Origin: Vicinamibacteraceae bacterium
Lineage (GTDB): Bacteria > Planctomycetota > Phycisphaerae > Phycisphaerales > UBA5793
Direction: 5' to 3'
NCBI GenBank assembly: GCA_011525805.1
Contig: WYBR01000041.1
Location: forward strand, 1-34,352
DNA: 34,352 nucleotides
Of the stretch, positions 14,780 through 22,259 are shown piece by piece. Within the stretch, counting starts at the first letter, position 1. Each line of letters opens with the position of its first letter. Under the pieces are notes generated by a model, which searched no databases, had not been told where the DNA came from, and saw only the letters and a list, made by a program, of their open reading frames with translations. The translations under genes and the position numbers were made by a program.

Positions 14780-15955
14780 ATGGCCAAAGACTTTGATCCG
14801 CGTCGCATCCTCCGAAAGATCTCCAACTCGCTCACCCGCGTGTGCTTCGAACGCGCCGGCGTGGTCGAAGGCATCCCTTGGGATGACCTGGGCGAGACCC
14901 AGGTCGAGCCCATCTTCACCGCGTGGCAGAAGATGCCCGACGACAAGCGCCGGCTCATCCAGCTCGTGCTCCAGGACATCAACGAACTGGCGGACGAGCG
15001 CGGCGTGAAGGTGCTGGTTGAGGAGATCCAGCGCATCGCGCCCGATCGCCTCGCCGAGTTCGACGCGATTGTCGGCCAGGCCGACCGCGCGATGTGGACG
15101 TACCTCAACGTCAAGATGGCGTTCGTGGTCGCCGCCTATTTCGCACGGGCGGAGGCCCTCTCCACGGGCCGCTACTGGATCACGCGGAACAGCCTGCCGA
15201 AGGAGGCGATCGCGGTGGATGATTCCCACAAGGCGGCGCTGAAGGCGGCGCTGGCGGAGTTCTACTGGGATCGCCAGCTGCGCGGCAAGATCTGCGAGAT
15301 CGAGCACTACACGAGGATCGGCGGCAGCGAGTACTTCTTTGCCTATCTCGATGACTACCCCGATGACCCGGTGGTCTTCGACGACACCGGGCATCTCGTG
15401 CGGAGCAAAGAGCGGCGCGTGTTCGACAACGTCTTCGTGTTCAACCCCAGCGATGGGACGCTCGATGTGTACGCCAAGGGCGGGAAGAAGGTGTACGAGC
15501 CCCTCCAGCAGAGGTTCTGCAAGGCCGTGCTTGGCGTTGACATCGGACCCGCGGACCCGAAGCGCCCCGCATACGCGCTTGATCACCTGCTCAAGCCGGA
15601 CCGGAGGCTGCCGACCGATCCCAAGGATCGCATCGTTGCAGTCACCATCACCCGTGTGCGGGTGGAGCCGATCGACCGGCCGGGCGAGTACATCGAGCTC
15701 GGGCTCAACCCGGAGCGAGGCATTCACCGGATCGACCAGGCGATTGCCGAGTACTTAAACACGCAGCGGCTGACGCCCGACCGGCTGCGCGTGAAGCAGA
15801 TGTCGTTCGAGTTGCGCTTCTCAACGGATGCACGCCCGCGCCCGCTGAGGTTTAGCGTCAGCTGCCCCAACTCCTGCGACCTCAAGAGCAAGCCGGACGA
15901 GCTGCGCGCGATCGGCGAGCGGTGCCTGCGGCTGTGGGAGGTGACCCATGGGTGA
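14780..15955 (+). CDS. Hypothetical protein X, first gene of unknown two-gene module
   Basis: I do not recognise this 391-residue protein. It is soluble and without signal or membrane segment. The N-terminal 100 residues are helical (ILRKISNSLTRVCFERAG, IQLVLQDINELADERG). The middle contains a beta-rich stretch with VFDDTGHLV, RRVFDNVFVFNPSDGTLDVYA and GKKVYEPLQQRFCKAVLG. The C-terminal part resembles strand-rich sensor or binding domains. The ATG at 14780 has TGGAGG upstream and avoids a 17-residue leader. The next gene overlaps by eight bases. Its operator-like leader shared with hsdM suggests joint control with the RM island; a role in defence is inference only. Confidence 0.75.
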   Translation: MAKDFDPRRILRKISNSLTRVCFERAGVVEGIPWDDLGETQVEPIFTAWQKMPDDKRRLIQLVLQDINELADERGVKVLVEEIQRIAPDRLAEFDAIVGQADRAMWTYLNVKMAFVVAAYFARAEALSTGRYWITRNSLPKEAIAVDDSHKAALKAALAEFYWDRQLRGKICEIEHYTRIGGSEYFFAYLDDYPDDPVVFDDTGHLVRSKERRVFDNVFVFNPSDGTLDVYAKGGKKVYEPLQQRFCKAVLGVDIGPADPKRPAYALDHLLKPDRRLPTDPKDRIVAVTITRVRVEPIDRPGEYIELGLNPERGIHRIDQAIAEYLNTQRLTPDRLRVKQMSFELRFSTDARPRPLRFSVSCPNSCDLKSKPDELRAIGERCLRLWEVTHG

Positions 15956-16898
15956 TTTCCTCTCCCGCCTGTGGGCGTGTTTCGACAGCAGGGAGCCTCT
16001 CTTTTCCGCCCGTGAGGTGGCATCATGGCCGGATGGGCAAGCCCAGTGGCTCCAGGAGCGTGGGGTGCTCTGCGCCACGACGTCCGCCTCGCGCGTGGGC
16101 TGTTCGTGCTGCCCTTCGGGGCATGTCGAGGATGTGCTCGAGGTTCCCGACGCCGACCCGCCTCGGTTCTTCATTGCGTGCCCGGAGTCGGTCACGGTTG
16201 AGGTTGATTCTGAAGCCCTGCGGCAATGGACGATCGACGGTGACGCCGTCGCGTCGCTCATCGCGGCGGCGCTTGGTATTCAGGGACGCCCCACTCCGAT
16301 CGAGTCTGGCCGTGTGTGGCGGCTCGGCACAACCCGATGGCAGCAGACTTCCCGTGAGGTGTTGCTGGCCCGGGGGCTCGGTGCCGAGGATGCCGCCCGC
16401 ATCGCAGCCCACGCGGGTCAGGCAGGTCGGCCCATTGTGCTGGTCAGCGGCCTGGAACCCCTGACCCACATCTGGCCGGGGCGGCCACCGGCCTGTGTCG
16501 CACTGTCGCGTGTGATGTCGCAGGATGCGACAGGGCTGCAGGCGGATGGCGTACTGCTTCACGACCTGGTTCAGAAGGCCGACGAGCTTCAGGCGCAGGT
16601 GGAACTCTTGCCGCTGGACCCCGCCGGCAAGAGGCGTGTACTGCGCCGGCATGCCCAGGCTGCTGCATCATCAAACCAAGAGGACGAGGTGTTGGTCGGT
16701 GCGTACCAGGCATGCCACTCGTACCGCGAGGCGGCCAAGGTGCTCTCGGCACGCCTGAAGACCAAGATCACCAAGGACAAGGTCAAGCGTGCCGTGGACC
16801 GCGCCGGCGGTGCCTCTGCCGTCATCAACGGAGCCAACAGCAACTCGGTGGTGCGGACTGTCGCGTCGCACCGACGCGACAAAGGCGGGAGATTCTGA
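15948..16898 (+). CDS. Hypothetical protein Y, Cys-rich N-terminus, C-terminal HTH
   Basis: This 316-residue protein, unrecognised as a family, overlaps gene X by eight bases. A CSCCPSGH cluster (C52, C54, C55, H59) lies near the N-terminus and might bind zinc or act in redox. The middle (about 100-220) is Ala/Leu-rich. The C-terminal 70 residues look like a helix-turn-helix: VGAYQACHSYREAAKVLS then KITKDKVKRAVDRAGG, ending in a basic tail. DNA binding is plausible. It is the last gene of the cargo region before the phage sigma-factor region. Confidence 0.7.
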   Translation: MGDFLSRLWACFDSREPLFSAREVASWPDGQAQWLQERGVLCATTSASRVGCSCCPSGHVEDVLEVPDADPPRFFIACPESVTVEVDSEALRQWTIDGDAVASLIAAALGIQGRPTPIESGRVWRLGTTRWQQTSREVLLARGLGAEDAARIAAHAGQAGRPIVLVSGLEPLTHIWPGRPPACVALSRVMSQDATGLQADGVLLHDLVQKADELQAQVELLPLDPAGKRRVLRRHAQAAASSNQEDEVLVGAYQACHSYREAAKVLSARLKTKITKDKVKRAVDRAGGASAVINGANSNSVVRTVASHRRDKGGRF

Positions 16899-17113
16899 AA
16901 ATCGTGCAGGTGCCGTGAACACAGGCCTCTGCGCGTTGTTCGACATCGATGGCGTGCGTCGCGGGGCGTTCAGAACCGCGACACCGGCCGGTGGGTCCGA
17001 GGGCCACGAGGGCCATAACCCGCCGGTCGCTACAAGCTCGTGAATGTCTGCGGCGTGCGCCGCGACGCGAGATTGGCACGGACGGGTGATGGCTCCGGCC
17101 CCGGAGGTCACCC
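16899..17113. other. Short intergenic region before the phage sigma gene
   Basis: This 215-bp stretch has no recognised gene. A 42-codon frame from a GTG at 16915 to 17043, with a His/Gly-rich centre, is open but has no family resemblance, so it is only a weak candidate. The right end contains the long hairpin that covers the sigma-gene ribosome site. Confidence 0.5.
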
Positions 17114-17115
17114 GT
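17082..17115 (+). promoter_or_regulatory. Hairpin covering ribosome site and start of the sigma gene
   Basis: ACGGGTGA (17082-17089) pairs with TCACCCGT (17108-17115), and inside it CTCCGG (17093-17098) pairs with CCGGAG (17101-17106). The Shine-Dalgarno-like GGAGG (17103-17107) and the first two bases of the GTG start (17114) lie in the 3' arm. In RNA this would hide the start region, so translation may be conditional. Confidence 0.5.
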
Positions 17116-17692
17116 GACCAACGGCGCATCACTGAACGACCAATACATCCGCACACTCATCCTGATCAAGGCCCGCAGCCTGATGAAGTCCCCGGCCTTC
17201 CGGGGCGTCGAACGCGACGACGTTCTGCGGGACCTGACGCTCATCCTCGCCAAGCGGCTCGGCCAGTTCGATCCCGAGCGGGCCCAGCTTCGCACGTTCG
17301 TTTCCCGCGTTCTGGACTCAGCCGCGATCACCCTGCTTCGGGCTCGCCAGCGTGAGAAGCGGTCCGGCGATCACGGCATGGCCTCTATCGAGAGGCTCCG
17401 GGAGAGCCAGACCACGGATCCGGTCACTGGCTCGGCAGCGGTCGGGGAGGCCGATGCGGCTCGCCGCCTTGGGCGTGAGGTCCGCTCCCCCATCGATGAG
17501 TTCCATCTCAATGACTCGATCCGCGAAATCGTGGCGGCGCTGCCCCCCGATCTCGCCGACTTGTGCCGTGCGCTCCAGGAAGACTCCGCAGTGTCGACCG
17601 CTCGCGGCCTGGGCATTTCCCGTCGCCAGCTACGTAATCGCATCGCCGAGCTTCGTGTGCGATTTGCCGCCGCGGGCTTCGAGACGTTTTGA
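17114..17692 (+). CDS. Phage-encoded sigma-70/ECF-like RNA polymerase sigma factor
   Basis: The 192-residue protein has a sigma region-2-like segment (about 10-84: ERDDVLRDLTLILAKRLGQF, then FVSRVLDSAAITLLRARQRE) and a region-4-like C-terminus (LPPDLADLCRALQ ... STARGLGISRRQLRNRIAEL) separated by a variable linker. There is no region 1 or 3, which is the ECF plan. The GTG at 17114 is preceded by GGAGG within a hairpin. Six bases after its stop lies copy B of the GGACA-N16-CGTATG element, one of three in the window. It is the natural candidate for recognising these promoters and driving phage gene expression. Confidence 0.78.
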   Translation: MTNGASLNDQYIRTLILIKARSLMKSPAFRGVERDDVLRDLTLILAKRLGQFDPERAQLRTFVSRVLDSAAITLLRARQREKRSGDHGMASIERLRESQTTDPVTGSAAVGEADAARRLGREVRSPIDEFHLNDSIREIVAALPPDLADLCRALQEDSAVSTARGLGISRRQLRNRIAELRVRFAAAGFETF

Positions 17693-17697
17693 CCAAA

Positions 17698-17737
17698 GCG
17701 GACAGCGGCTCTGCGGACGGCGTATGTAGCCGGGGAG
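17698..17737 (+). promoter_or_regulatory. Copy B of the conserved phage promoter-like element
   Basis: GCGGACAGC (17698-17706), 12 bases, then GGCGTATGTAGCCGGGGAG (17719-17737). It lies between the sigma gene and the replication operon, 31 bases before the ATG at 17769. It shares an upstream CAAA with copy C (bases just before the first block). Confidence 0.65.
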
Positions 17738-17768
17738 CAGCACTCCAGTGTGCCGCGAGGAGTTCACC

Positions 17769-18071
17769 ATGACCACCGGCGTGTACCGCTTCACCTTCGA
17801 CAAGGACATCGCTCTCACCGACGCGGAAGCAACGCTGCACCTGGCGATGATCGCCGCCGAGGGGCTCTTCGGCAATGCCATCGTCCGAATGGACGTCAGC
17901 TTCGCGGCGGACCAGGCGGGTCGAAGCCTGAGCGTCGACGGCACAACGCCGGTGGGCGCAGCGGTCGTCCGAATGTTCACCTCGCTGATGCTCCGCGAGT
18001 TCGGCGATGACGCCTTCACCGTCCGGCGCGTGAAGGCGTCCTCGGCCGAGCCCACGGCGGCTGCCGCGTGA
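17769..18071 (+). CDS. Small hypothetical phage protein, 100 residues
   Basis: This protein begins MTTGVYRFTFDKDIALTDAE and is rich in alternating hydrophobic residues (ATLHLAMIAAEGLFGNAIVR). It ends in an Ala-rich tail. No family is recognised. The ATG at 17769 has a GAGGAG ribosome site. It is the first gene of the presumed early operon started at copy B, and its stop overlaps a possible GTG (18068) of the next frame. Confidence 0.65.
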   Translation: MTTGVYRFTFDKDIALTDAEATLHLAMIAAEGLFGNAIVRMDVSFAADQAGRSLSVDGTTPVGAAVVRMFTSLMLREFGDDAFTVRRVKASSAEPTAAAA

Positions 18072-18169
18072 TCACACCACTTCCGCTCGTCCGCCTCGGC
18101 CAAGGCGCATTCACCCGCGACATCTGGCCTGAGGACATCGATCCCACTTTCTGCCATCACGGAGATTCC

Positions 18170-18994
18170 ATGCCCACAACCGCAACCGCAACCCCCCACA
18201 CCCTCATGAACCAGATCAGCAAGGGCCGCAAGGCCCGTCCCCGCCGCGTGATGCTGTATGGCACGCACGGCATCGGCAAGAGCACCTTCGGCGCGATGGC
18301 CGAGAAGCCCATCTTCGTCCCCACCGAGGACGGCCTGGCCGACATCGACTGCGAGTCGTTCCCGCTGGCCCGCAGCCTCGGCGAGGTGATGGCGGCGCTC
18401 GAGTCCCTGTACTCGAGCGACCACGACTACCGCACCGTCGTCATCGACAGCCTGGACTGGCTTGAGCGCCTGATCTGGGCCGAGGTGTGCGCCGACGAGA
18501 ACGTCGAGAACATCGAGAAGATCGGCTACGCGAAGGGATTCTCGTTCGCCATCGACAAGTGGCGATCGGTGCTCGGTGCCCTCGATGCGCTCCGCAGCGA
18601 TCGCGGCATGATGGTGGTCCTCATCGCGCACGCCAAGATCGAGAAGTTCGAGAACCCCGAGACCGTGCCGTACGACCGCTACTCGCCGCGCCTGCACAAG
18701 CTCGCGTCGGCGCTCGTTCAGGAGTGGGCCGACGAGGTGCTCTTCGCCACGTACAAGGTCCACACCATCAAGGTGGACGAGGGATTCAACAAGGCCAAGC
18801 ACAACGGCATTTCCACCGGCGAGCGGATCATCCGCACCGTCGAGCGGCCGGCGCACGTCGCCAAGAACCGCTTGGGCCTGCCCGAGGAGATTCCGCTCGA
18901 CTACCGCGTCTACGGCGCGTTTGCCCGGGGCGAAAACCCGTTCGCCGAGGCGTCTGCACCTGCCACCACATCCGACACCACCGGCGCGGCCTGA
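18170..18994 (+). CDS. Phage RecA-like AAA ATPase
   Basis: From the ATG at 18170 the protein has 274 residues. It has a P-loop VMLYGTHGIGKSTFG, a Walker-B-like TVVIDSLDWLERLIW and a MMVVLIAHAKIEKF strand. This is the pattern of the phage nucleotide-binding ATPases (AAA_24/Sak4-like) that replace RecA functions near single-strand-binding and resolvase genes. The C-terminus (about 250-274) is Ala/Thr-rich. GGAG lies six bases before this ATG; an in-frame GTG at 18068, overlapping the previous stop, would add 34 residues. The neighbours DUF669, RusA and helicase fit a recombination/replication module. Confidence 0.85.
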   Translation: MPTTATATPHTLMNQISKGRKARPRRVMLYGTHGIGKSTFGAMAEKPIFVPTEDGLADIDCESFPLARSLGEVMAALESLYSSDHDYRTVVIDSLDWLERLIWAEVCADENVENIEKIGYAKGFSFAIDKWRSVLGALDALRSDRGMMVVLIAHAKIEKFENPETVPYDRYSPRLHKLASALVQEWADEVLFATYKVHTIKVDEGFNKAKHNGISTGERIIRTVERPAHVAKNRLGLPEEIPLDYRVYGAFARGENPFAEASAPATTSDTTGAA

Positions 18995-19053
18995 GCGCCG
19001 TCGTCGTTGTCCATCCCTCATCCGTCCATCACCAATCGCAAAGGAACTGACTC

Positions 19054-19524
19054 ATGGCCACGCTGAACAACTTTGATGCCAACCAGGTTGACCCGTCCGT
19101 CGCGCTCGATCCGCTCCCCGCGGGCAAGTACCTCGCCGTCGTCTCCGAGTCGGAGCTCAAGCCGACCAAGACCGGCGGCGGCAAGTACCTGCAGCTGACC
19201 TTCCAGATCATCGACGGCGAGTTCAAGGGCCGCCTGGTCTGGGCCCGCCTCAACCTTGAGAACAAGAGTGAGATGACTGTCAAGATCGCCCGCGGTGAAC
19301 TCTCCGCCATCTGCCGCGCGATCGGCGTCATGCAGCCCAAGGACTCGGTCGAGCTCCACAACGTTCCCCTGGAGATCAACGTCGGGCTGAAGAAGCGCGA
19401 CGACAACGGCGAGTTCACGAACGTCATCAAGGGCTACGCCAAGAAGGGCGGTGGCGGCGCGCCAATGAGCGCTCGCGCTCCCGTCGGCGTCGGCCCGGGG
19501 AGCACGCCGCCCTGGAAACGCTGA
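19054..19524 (+). CDS. DUF669 phage protein (putative ssDNA-binding partner)
   Basis: The 156-residue product matches DUF669: PLPAGKYLAVVSESELKPTK, GGGKYLQLTFQIIDGEFKGR, LNLENKSEMTVKIARGELS and a GVMQPKDSVELHNVPLEI stretch, then a Gly/Ala/Pro tail ending PPWKR. DUF669 proteins are small beta-rich phage proteins encoded beside Sak4-like ATPases, as here, and are thought to act in single-strand binding or annealing. An AAGGA ribosome site precedes the ATG. The stop TGA is part of a CTGA overlap with the RusA gene. Confidence 0.9.
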   Translation: MATLNNFDANQVDPSVALDPLPAGKYLAVVSESELKPTKTGGGKYLQLTFQIIDGEFKGRLVWARLNLENKSEMTVKIARGELSAICRAIGVMQPKDSVELHNVPLEINVGLKKRDDNGEFTNVIKGYAKKGGGGAPMSARAPVGVGPGSTPPWKR

Positions 19525-19883
19525 GTCCATCTGGTCGCGTCCTCGAGCTCCCGTACCCGCCCAGTGTGAACCACATCTGGCGACGGATGGGCTCAAGGAC
19601 CGTGCTGAGCCGCGAGGGGCGGCGCTACCGCGCAAGCGTGTGCGATGCCCTCGCGGTGATGCGTGTGGTGCGGATGAATGGTCGGCTGGAGGTGCGTGTC
19701 ACCGTCTGCCCGCCCGACAACCGCCGCCGCGACCTGGACAACGTGCAGAAGGCCCTGCTCGATGCGCTCGCCAAGGGCGGGGCGTACCGAGACGACTCGC
19801 AGATCGATCGGCTGGTTATTGAACGCGGCCCGGTGACGCCGGGCGGCAAAGTGCTGGTGGAACTCACAGAGATCAAGTCATGA
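19521..19883 (+). CDS. rusA: RusA-family Holliday-junction resolvase, probable CTG start
   Basis: The protein has the RusA core: LELPYPPSVNHIWRR near the N-terminus and CPPDNRRRDLDNVQKALLDA with the acidic pair in RRDLDN, then AYRDDSQIDRL. The only ATG/GTG/TTG start in frame is the GTG at 19566, which would remove the conserved LPYPPS segment. Starting at CTG 19521, in a CTGA overlap with the DUF669 stop, gives 120 residues and puts the aspartates at 71, 73 and 91 and the lysine at 77. That is almost the numbering I recall for E. coli RusA (70, 72, 91, 76; 120 residues). It should resolve branched intermediates during phage recombination or packaging. Confidence 0.88.
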   Translation: MSPSGRVLELPYPPSVNHIWRRMGSRTVLSREGRRYRASVCDALAVMRVVRMNGRLEVRVTVCPPDNRRRDLDNVQKALLDALAKGGAYRDDSQIDRLVIERGPVTPGGKVLVELTEIKS

Positions 19884-20158
19884 CCGTTCCGTGTCCACAA
19901 TGCGGCAGTACGACTCGACGCTTCGGCTTCTGCTGCGAGCCATGCCATGCACGCTATATGGCGGAGCAACGAAAGAAGTGGAACGCGCCGGCAACAGGCG
20001 TGAATCAGCCCGAGCGGGTTGGATACTTCTCGCCGAGCACCGAGGCTCGTGCCTGGTCATTGTCTCGGCCGGGACGCCCCGATCCATGCTGGGATACCGA
20101 TGAGCAGGTTGGATTGTGGTCGGTCTGCGTGCGAGCGATCGAGGAGGCGGCGTGCTGA
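19880..20158 (+). CDS. Small cysteine-containing phage protein, possible zinc finger
   Basis: The 92-residue product starts MTVPCPQCGSTTRRFGFCCE and contains two CxxC-type pairs (C5/C8 and C19/C22, with C18 adjacent), suggesting a zinc ribbon. The rest is polar with several Trp residues and no recognised fold. The start is an ATGA overlap with rusA, and its stop shares one base with the helicase start. It is coupled on both sides, so it is probably a real gene of the replication module. Confidence 0.7.
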   Translation: MTVPCPQCGSTTRRFGFCCEPCHARYMAEQRKKWNAPATGVNQPERVGYFSPSTEARAWSLSRPGRPDPCWDTDEQVGLWSVCVRAIEEAAC

Positions 20159-21849
20159 TGGAGCTCCGTCCCTACCAATCCGAAGCCATCGCCGCGGTGT
20201 ACGAGCACCTGCGGACCCGCGACGACAATCCGTGCGTCGTCATTCCGACCGGCGGTGGCAAGACGCCGGTGATCGCGACGATCTGCCGCGACGCCGTCGG
20301 CCACTGGGGCGGACGCGTCGTGCTGCTGGCGCACGTGAAGGAACTCCTCGAGCAGGCGGCCGACAAACTCCGCGTCATCGCGCCCGACGTGCCGATGGGC
20401 ATCTACTCGGCTGGCCTCAAGCGCAAGGACCTCGGCTACGCCGTCACGGTCGCGGGCATCCAGAGCATCTGGAAGAAGGCGTGCGACCTCGGCCCCGTCG
20501 ATCTGATCATCGTCGACGAAGCGCACATGGTCCCCGCCGAGGACGACGGGATGTACCGGCAGTTCATCGCCGACGCCAAGGTGGTGAACCCCAACGTCCG
20601 CATCATCGGGCTGACCGCCACGCCGTATCGCATGAAGTCCGGCTCGATCTGCGCCCCCGAGAACATCCTCAACCACGTCTGCTACGAGGTCGGTGTCCGC
20701 GAGCTCATCGTGCAGGGATTCCTCTCGCCACTCAAGACCAAGGCGGGGTTGCAGAAGATCAGCACCGACGACCTGCACGTCCGCGCCGGCGAGTTCGTCG
20801 CCAGCGAGGTCGAGGACCTCATGGACAAAGAGGGTCTGGTCGAGGGCGCGTGCGCGGAGATCGCGCAGCACACCAACGACCGCAGCGCCACGCTGATCTT
20901 CTCCTCGGGCATCCGCCACGGGCAGCACATCGTCGATGTGCTCAAGACCAAGCACCGCATCGAGTGCGGCTTCGTCACCGGCGACACCCCCGACGGCGTG
21001 CGTGCGGCGATCCTCGGCCGCTTCCGTTCGGGCGAGCTCAAGTACCTGTGCAACGTGAACGTGCTGACGACCGGCTTCGATGCACCGCACATTGACTGCG
21101 TGGCGCTCGTGCGCCCGACCATGTCGCCGGGTCTGTATTACCAGATGGTGGGCCGGGGCTTCCGCCTCCACCCTGGCAAGTCCGACTGCCTCGTGCTGGA
21201 TTTCGGCGGCAACGTGCTCCGCCACGGCCCGGTCGACGCGATCCGCATCGCCACCGACGATCGCGGCGACGGCGAAGCGCCAGCGAAGGAGTGTCCGAAC
21301 TGCCAGGCCCTGATTGCGGCGGGCTACCAGACCTGCCCGCAGTGCGGCCACCAGTTCCCCGAGCCCAACCGCCAACAGCATGAGGCGAAGGCCAGCACCG
21401 AGGGCATCCTCAGCGGCCAGACCACTCGCGAAGAACACCGCGTCAGTGAGACGACGTACCACGTGCACTACAAGCGCAGCGACCCGTCCGCGCCGCTGAC
21501 CATGCGCGTCGAGTACCGCGTCGGATTCAACCGCTTCTTCCGCGAGTGGGTCTGCTTCGACCACACCGGATACGCGCGCACGAAGGCGGAGGCCTGGTGG
21601 CGGGCTCGCTCGGTCGAGCCGGTGCCCGGCGGGACGGAGGAGGCGGTCGAGATGGCCAAGGCCGGGGCGCTCGCCCCGACGCTCTCGATCACCGTCGAGA
21701 AGAAGGCCGGCGACCAGTTCGAGCGCGTCACGCAGCACGTGCTCGGCGATAAGCCCCCGCGCCTTGACAGCGACGAAGGCCTGCCGGACCGGCCGCCGGA
21801 GCCCGCGGGCATGACGTACGGCATCCCCGAAGACGAAATCCCCTTCTGA
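20158..21849 (+). CDS. DEAD/DEAH-box superfamily 2 helicase with zinc ribbon
   Basis: The 563-residue protein starts MELRPYQSEAIAAVYEHL (Q-motif-like region). It has Walker A PTGGGKT (30-36), DEAH (120-123), motif III TATPYR and, in the second RecA domain, TTGFDAPHID and QMVGRGFRLHPGKSDCLVLD. A C-terminal CPNC/CPQC zinc ribbon (C379, C382, C393, C396) is followed by about 165 residues with a W-rich domain. The pattern is that of phage DNA repair/replication helicases resembling the RadD (YejH) group. The ATG at 20158 overlaps the previous stop by one base; a GTG at 20116 would overlap that gene more. Confidence 0.92.
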   Translation: MELRPYQSEAIAAVYEHLRTRDDNPCVVIPTGGGKTPVIATICRDAVGHWGGRVVLLAHVKELLEQAADKLRVIAPDVPMGIYSAGLKRKDLGYAVTVAGIQSIWKKACDLGPVDLIIVDEAHMVPAEDDGMYRQFIADAKVVNPNVRIIGLTATPYRMKSGSICAPENILNHVCYEVGVRELIVQGFLSPLKTKAGLQKISTDDLHVRAGEFVASEVEDLMDKEGLVEGACAEIAQHTNDRSATLIFSSGIRHGQHIVDVLKTKHRIECGFVTGDTPDGVRAAILGRFRSGELKYLCNVNVLTTGFDAPHIDCVALVRPTMSPGLYYQMVGRGFRLHPGKSDCLVLDFGGNVLRHGPVDAIRIATDDRGDGEAPAKECPNCQALIAAGYQTCPQCGHQFPEPNRQQHEAKASTEGILSGQTTREEHRVSETTYHVHYKRSDPSAPLTMRVEYRVGFNRFFREWVCFDHTGYARTKAEAWWRARSVEPVPGGTEEAVEMAKAGALAPTLSITVEKKAGDQFERVTQHVLGDKPPRLDSDEGLPDRPPEPAGMTYGIPEDEIPF

Positions 21850-21863
21850 ACAAGGAGTACCGC

Positions 21864-22256
21864 ATGATCACGATCACGATCGAAGAGACCGACAAGGACG
21901 GGCAGTTGCTCGGATGCCACGTGGCCTCCGCGCCCATCGACAAGAACGACACCAAGGGCATCGGCTCGCTGCTGGCGAGGAGCGTCGGCGGGCTAATGTA
22001 CCACACCGAGGCCCGCGCTGAGATCCCGCTGCTGATCGCGGCCGCGGGCACGCACCGGGCCAGTTCGTGCACGCGGGCGATCGGCCACGCGGCGGGCCTG
22101 GCCACTGGGACGTACGGCTTCGACCTGGCGATCAAGCCCGTCATCGAGATCGACCGCCTGCTGGACTACCGCGCCAGCAAGCGCGATCGCGAGACCGCAG
22201 CGCAGACGCTCAAGATCATGGGCGCCACCATCCGCCGCCGCGAGGACAACGAATAA
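21864..22256 (+). CDS. Hypothetical phage protein, 130 residues
   Basis: The protein begins MITITIEETDKDGQLLGCHV and has an Ala/Gly-rich centre and a basic C-terminus (YRASKRDRETAAQTLKIMGA). It has no recognised family, signal or membrane segment. The ribosome site AAGGAG is strong. It sits between the helicase and the primase with gaps of 14 and 3 bases, hence co-transcribed, and probably works in replication. Confidence 0.7.
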   Translation: MITITIEETDKDGQLLGCHVASAPIDKNDTKGIGSLLARSVGGLMYHTEARAEIPLLIAAAGTHRASSCTRAIGHAAGLATGTYGFDLAIKPVIEIDRLLDYRASKRDRETAAQTLKIMGATIRRREDNE

Positions 22257-22259
22257 GCG

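Noticed and set aside
16915-17043. 42-codon frame between gene Y and the sigma gene
   Set aside because: Weak ribosome site and no family resemblance; kept only as a remark in the intergenic entry.
17075-17092. Sigma-54 promoter (TTGGCAC box) before the sigma gene
   Set aside because: The GC of the -12 element is missing at the required ten-base distance.
17630-19021. 463-codon open frame on the - strand
   Set aside because: Spans the end of the sigma gene, promoter copy B and the ATPase gene in reverse; no motif or ribosome site.
20005-21738. 577-codon open frame on the - strand
   Set aside because: Antisense to the helicase, whose motifs are all intact. The reverse product is Ala/Val/Arg/His-rich without recognisable motifs.
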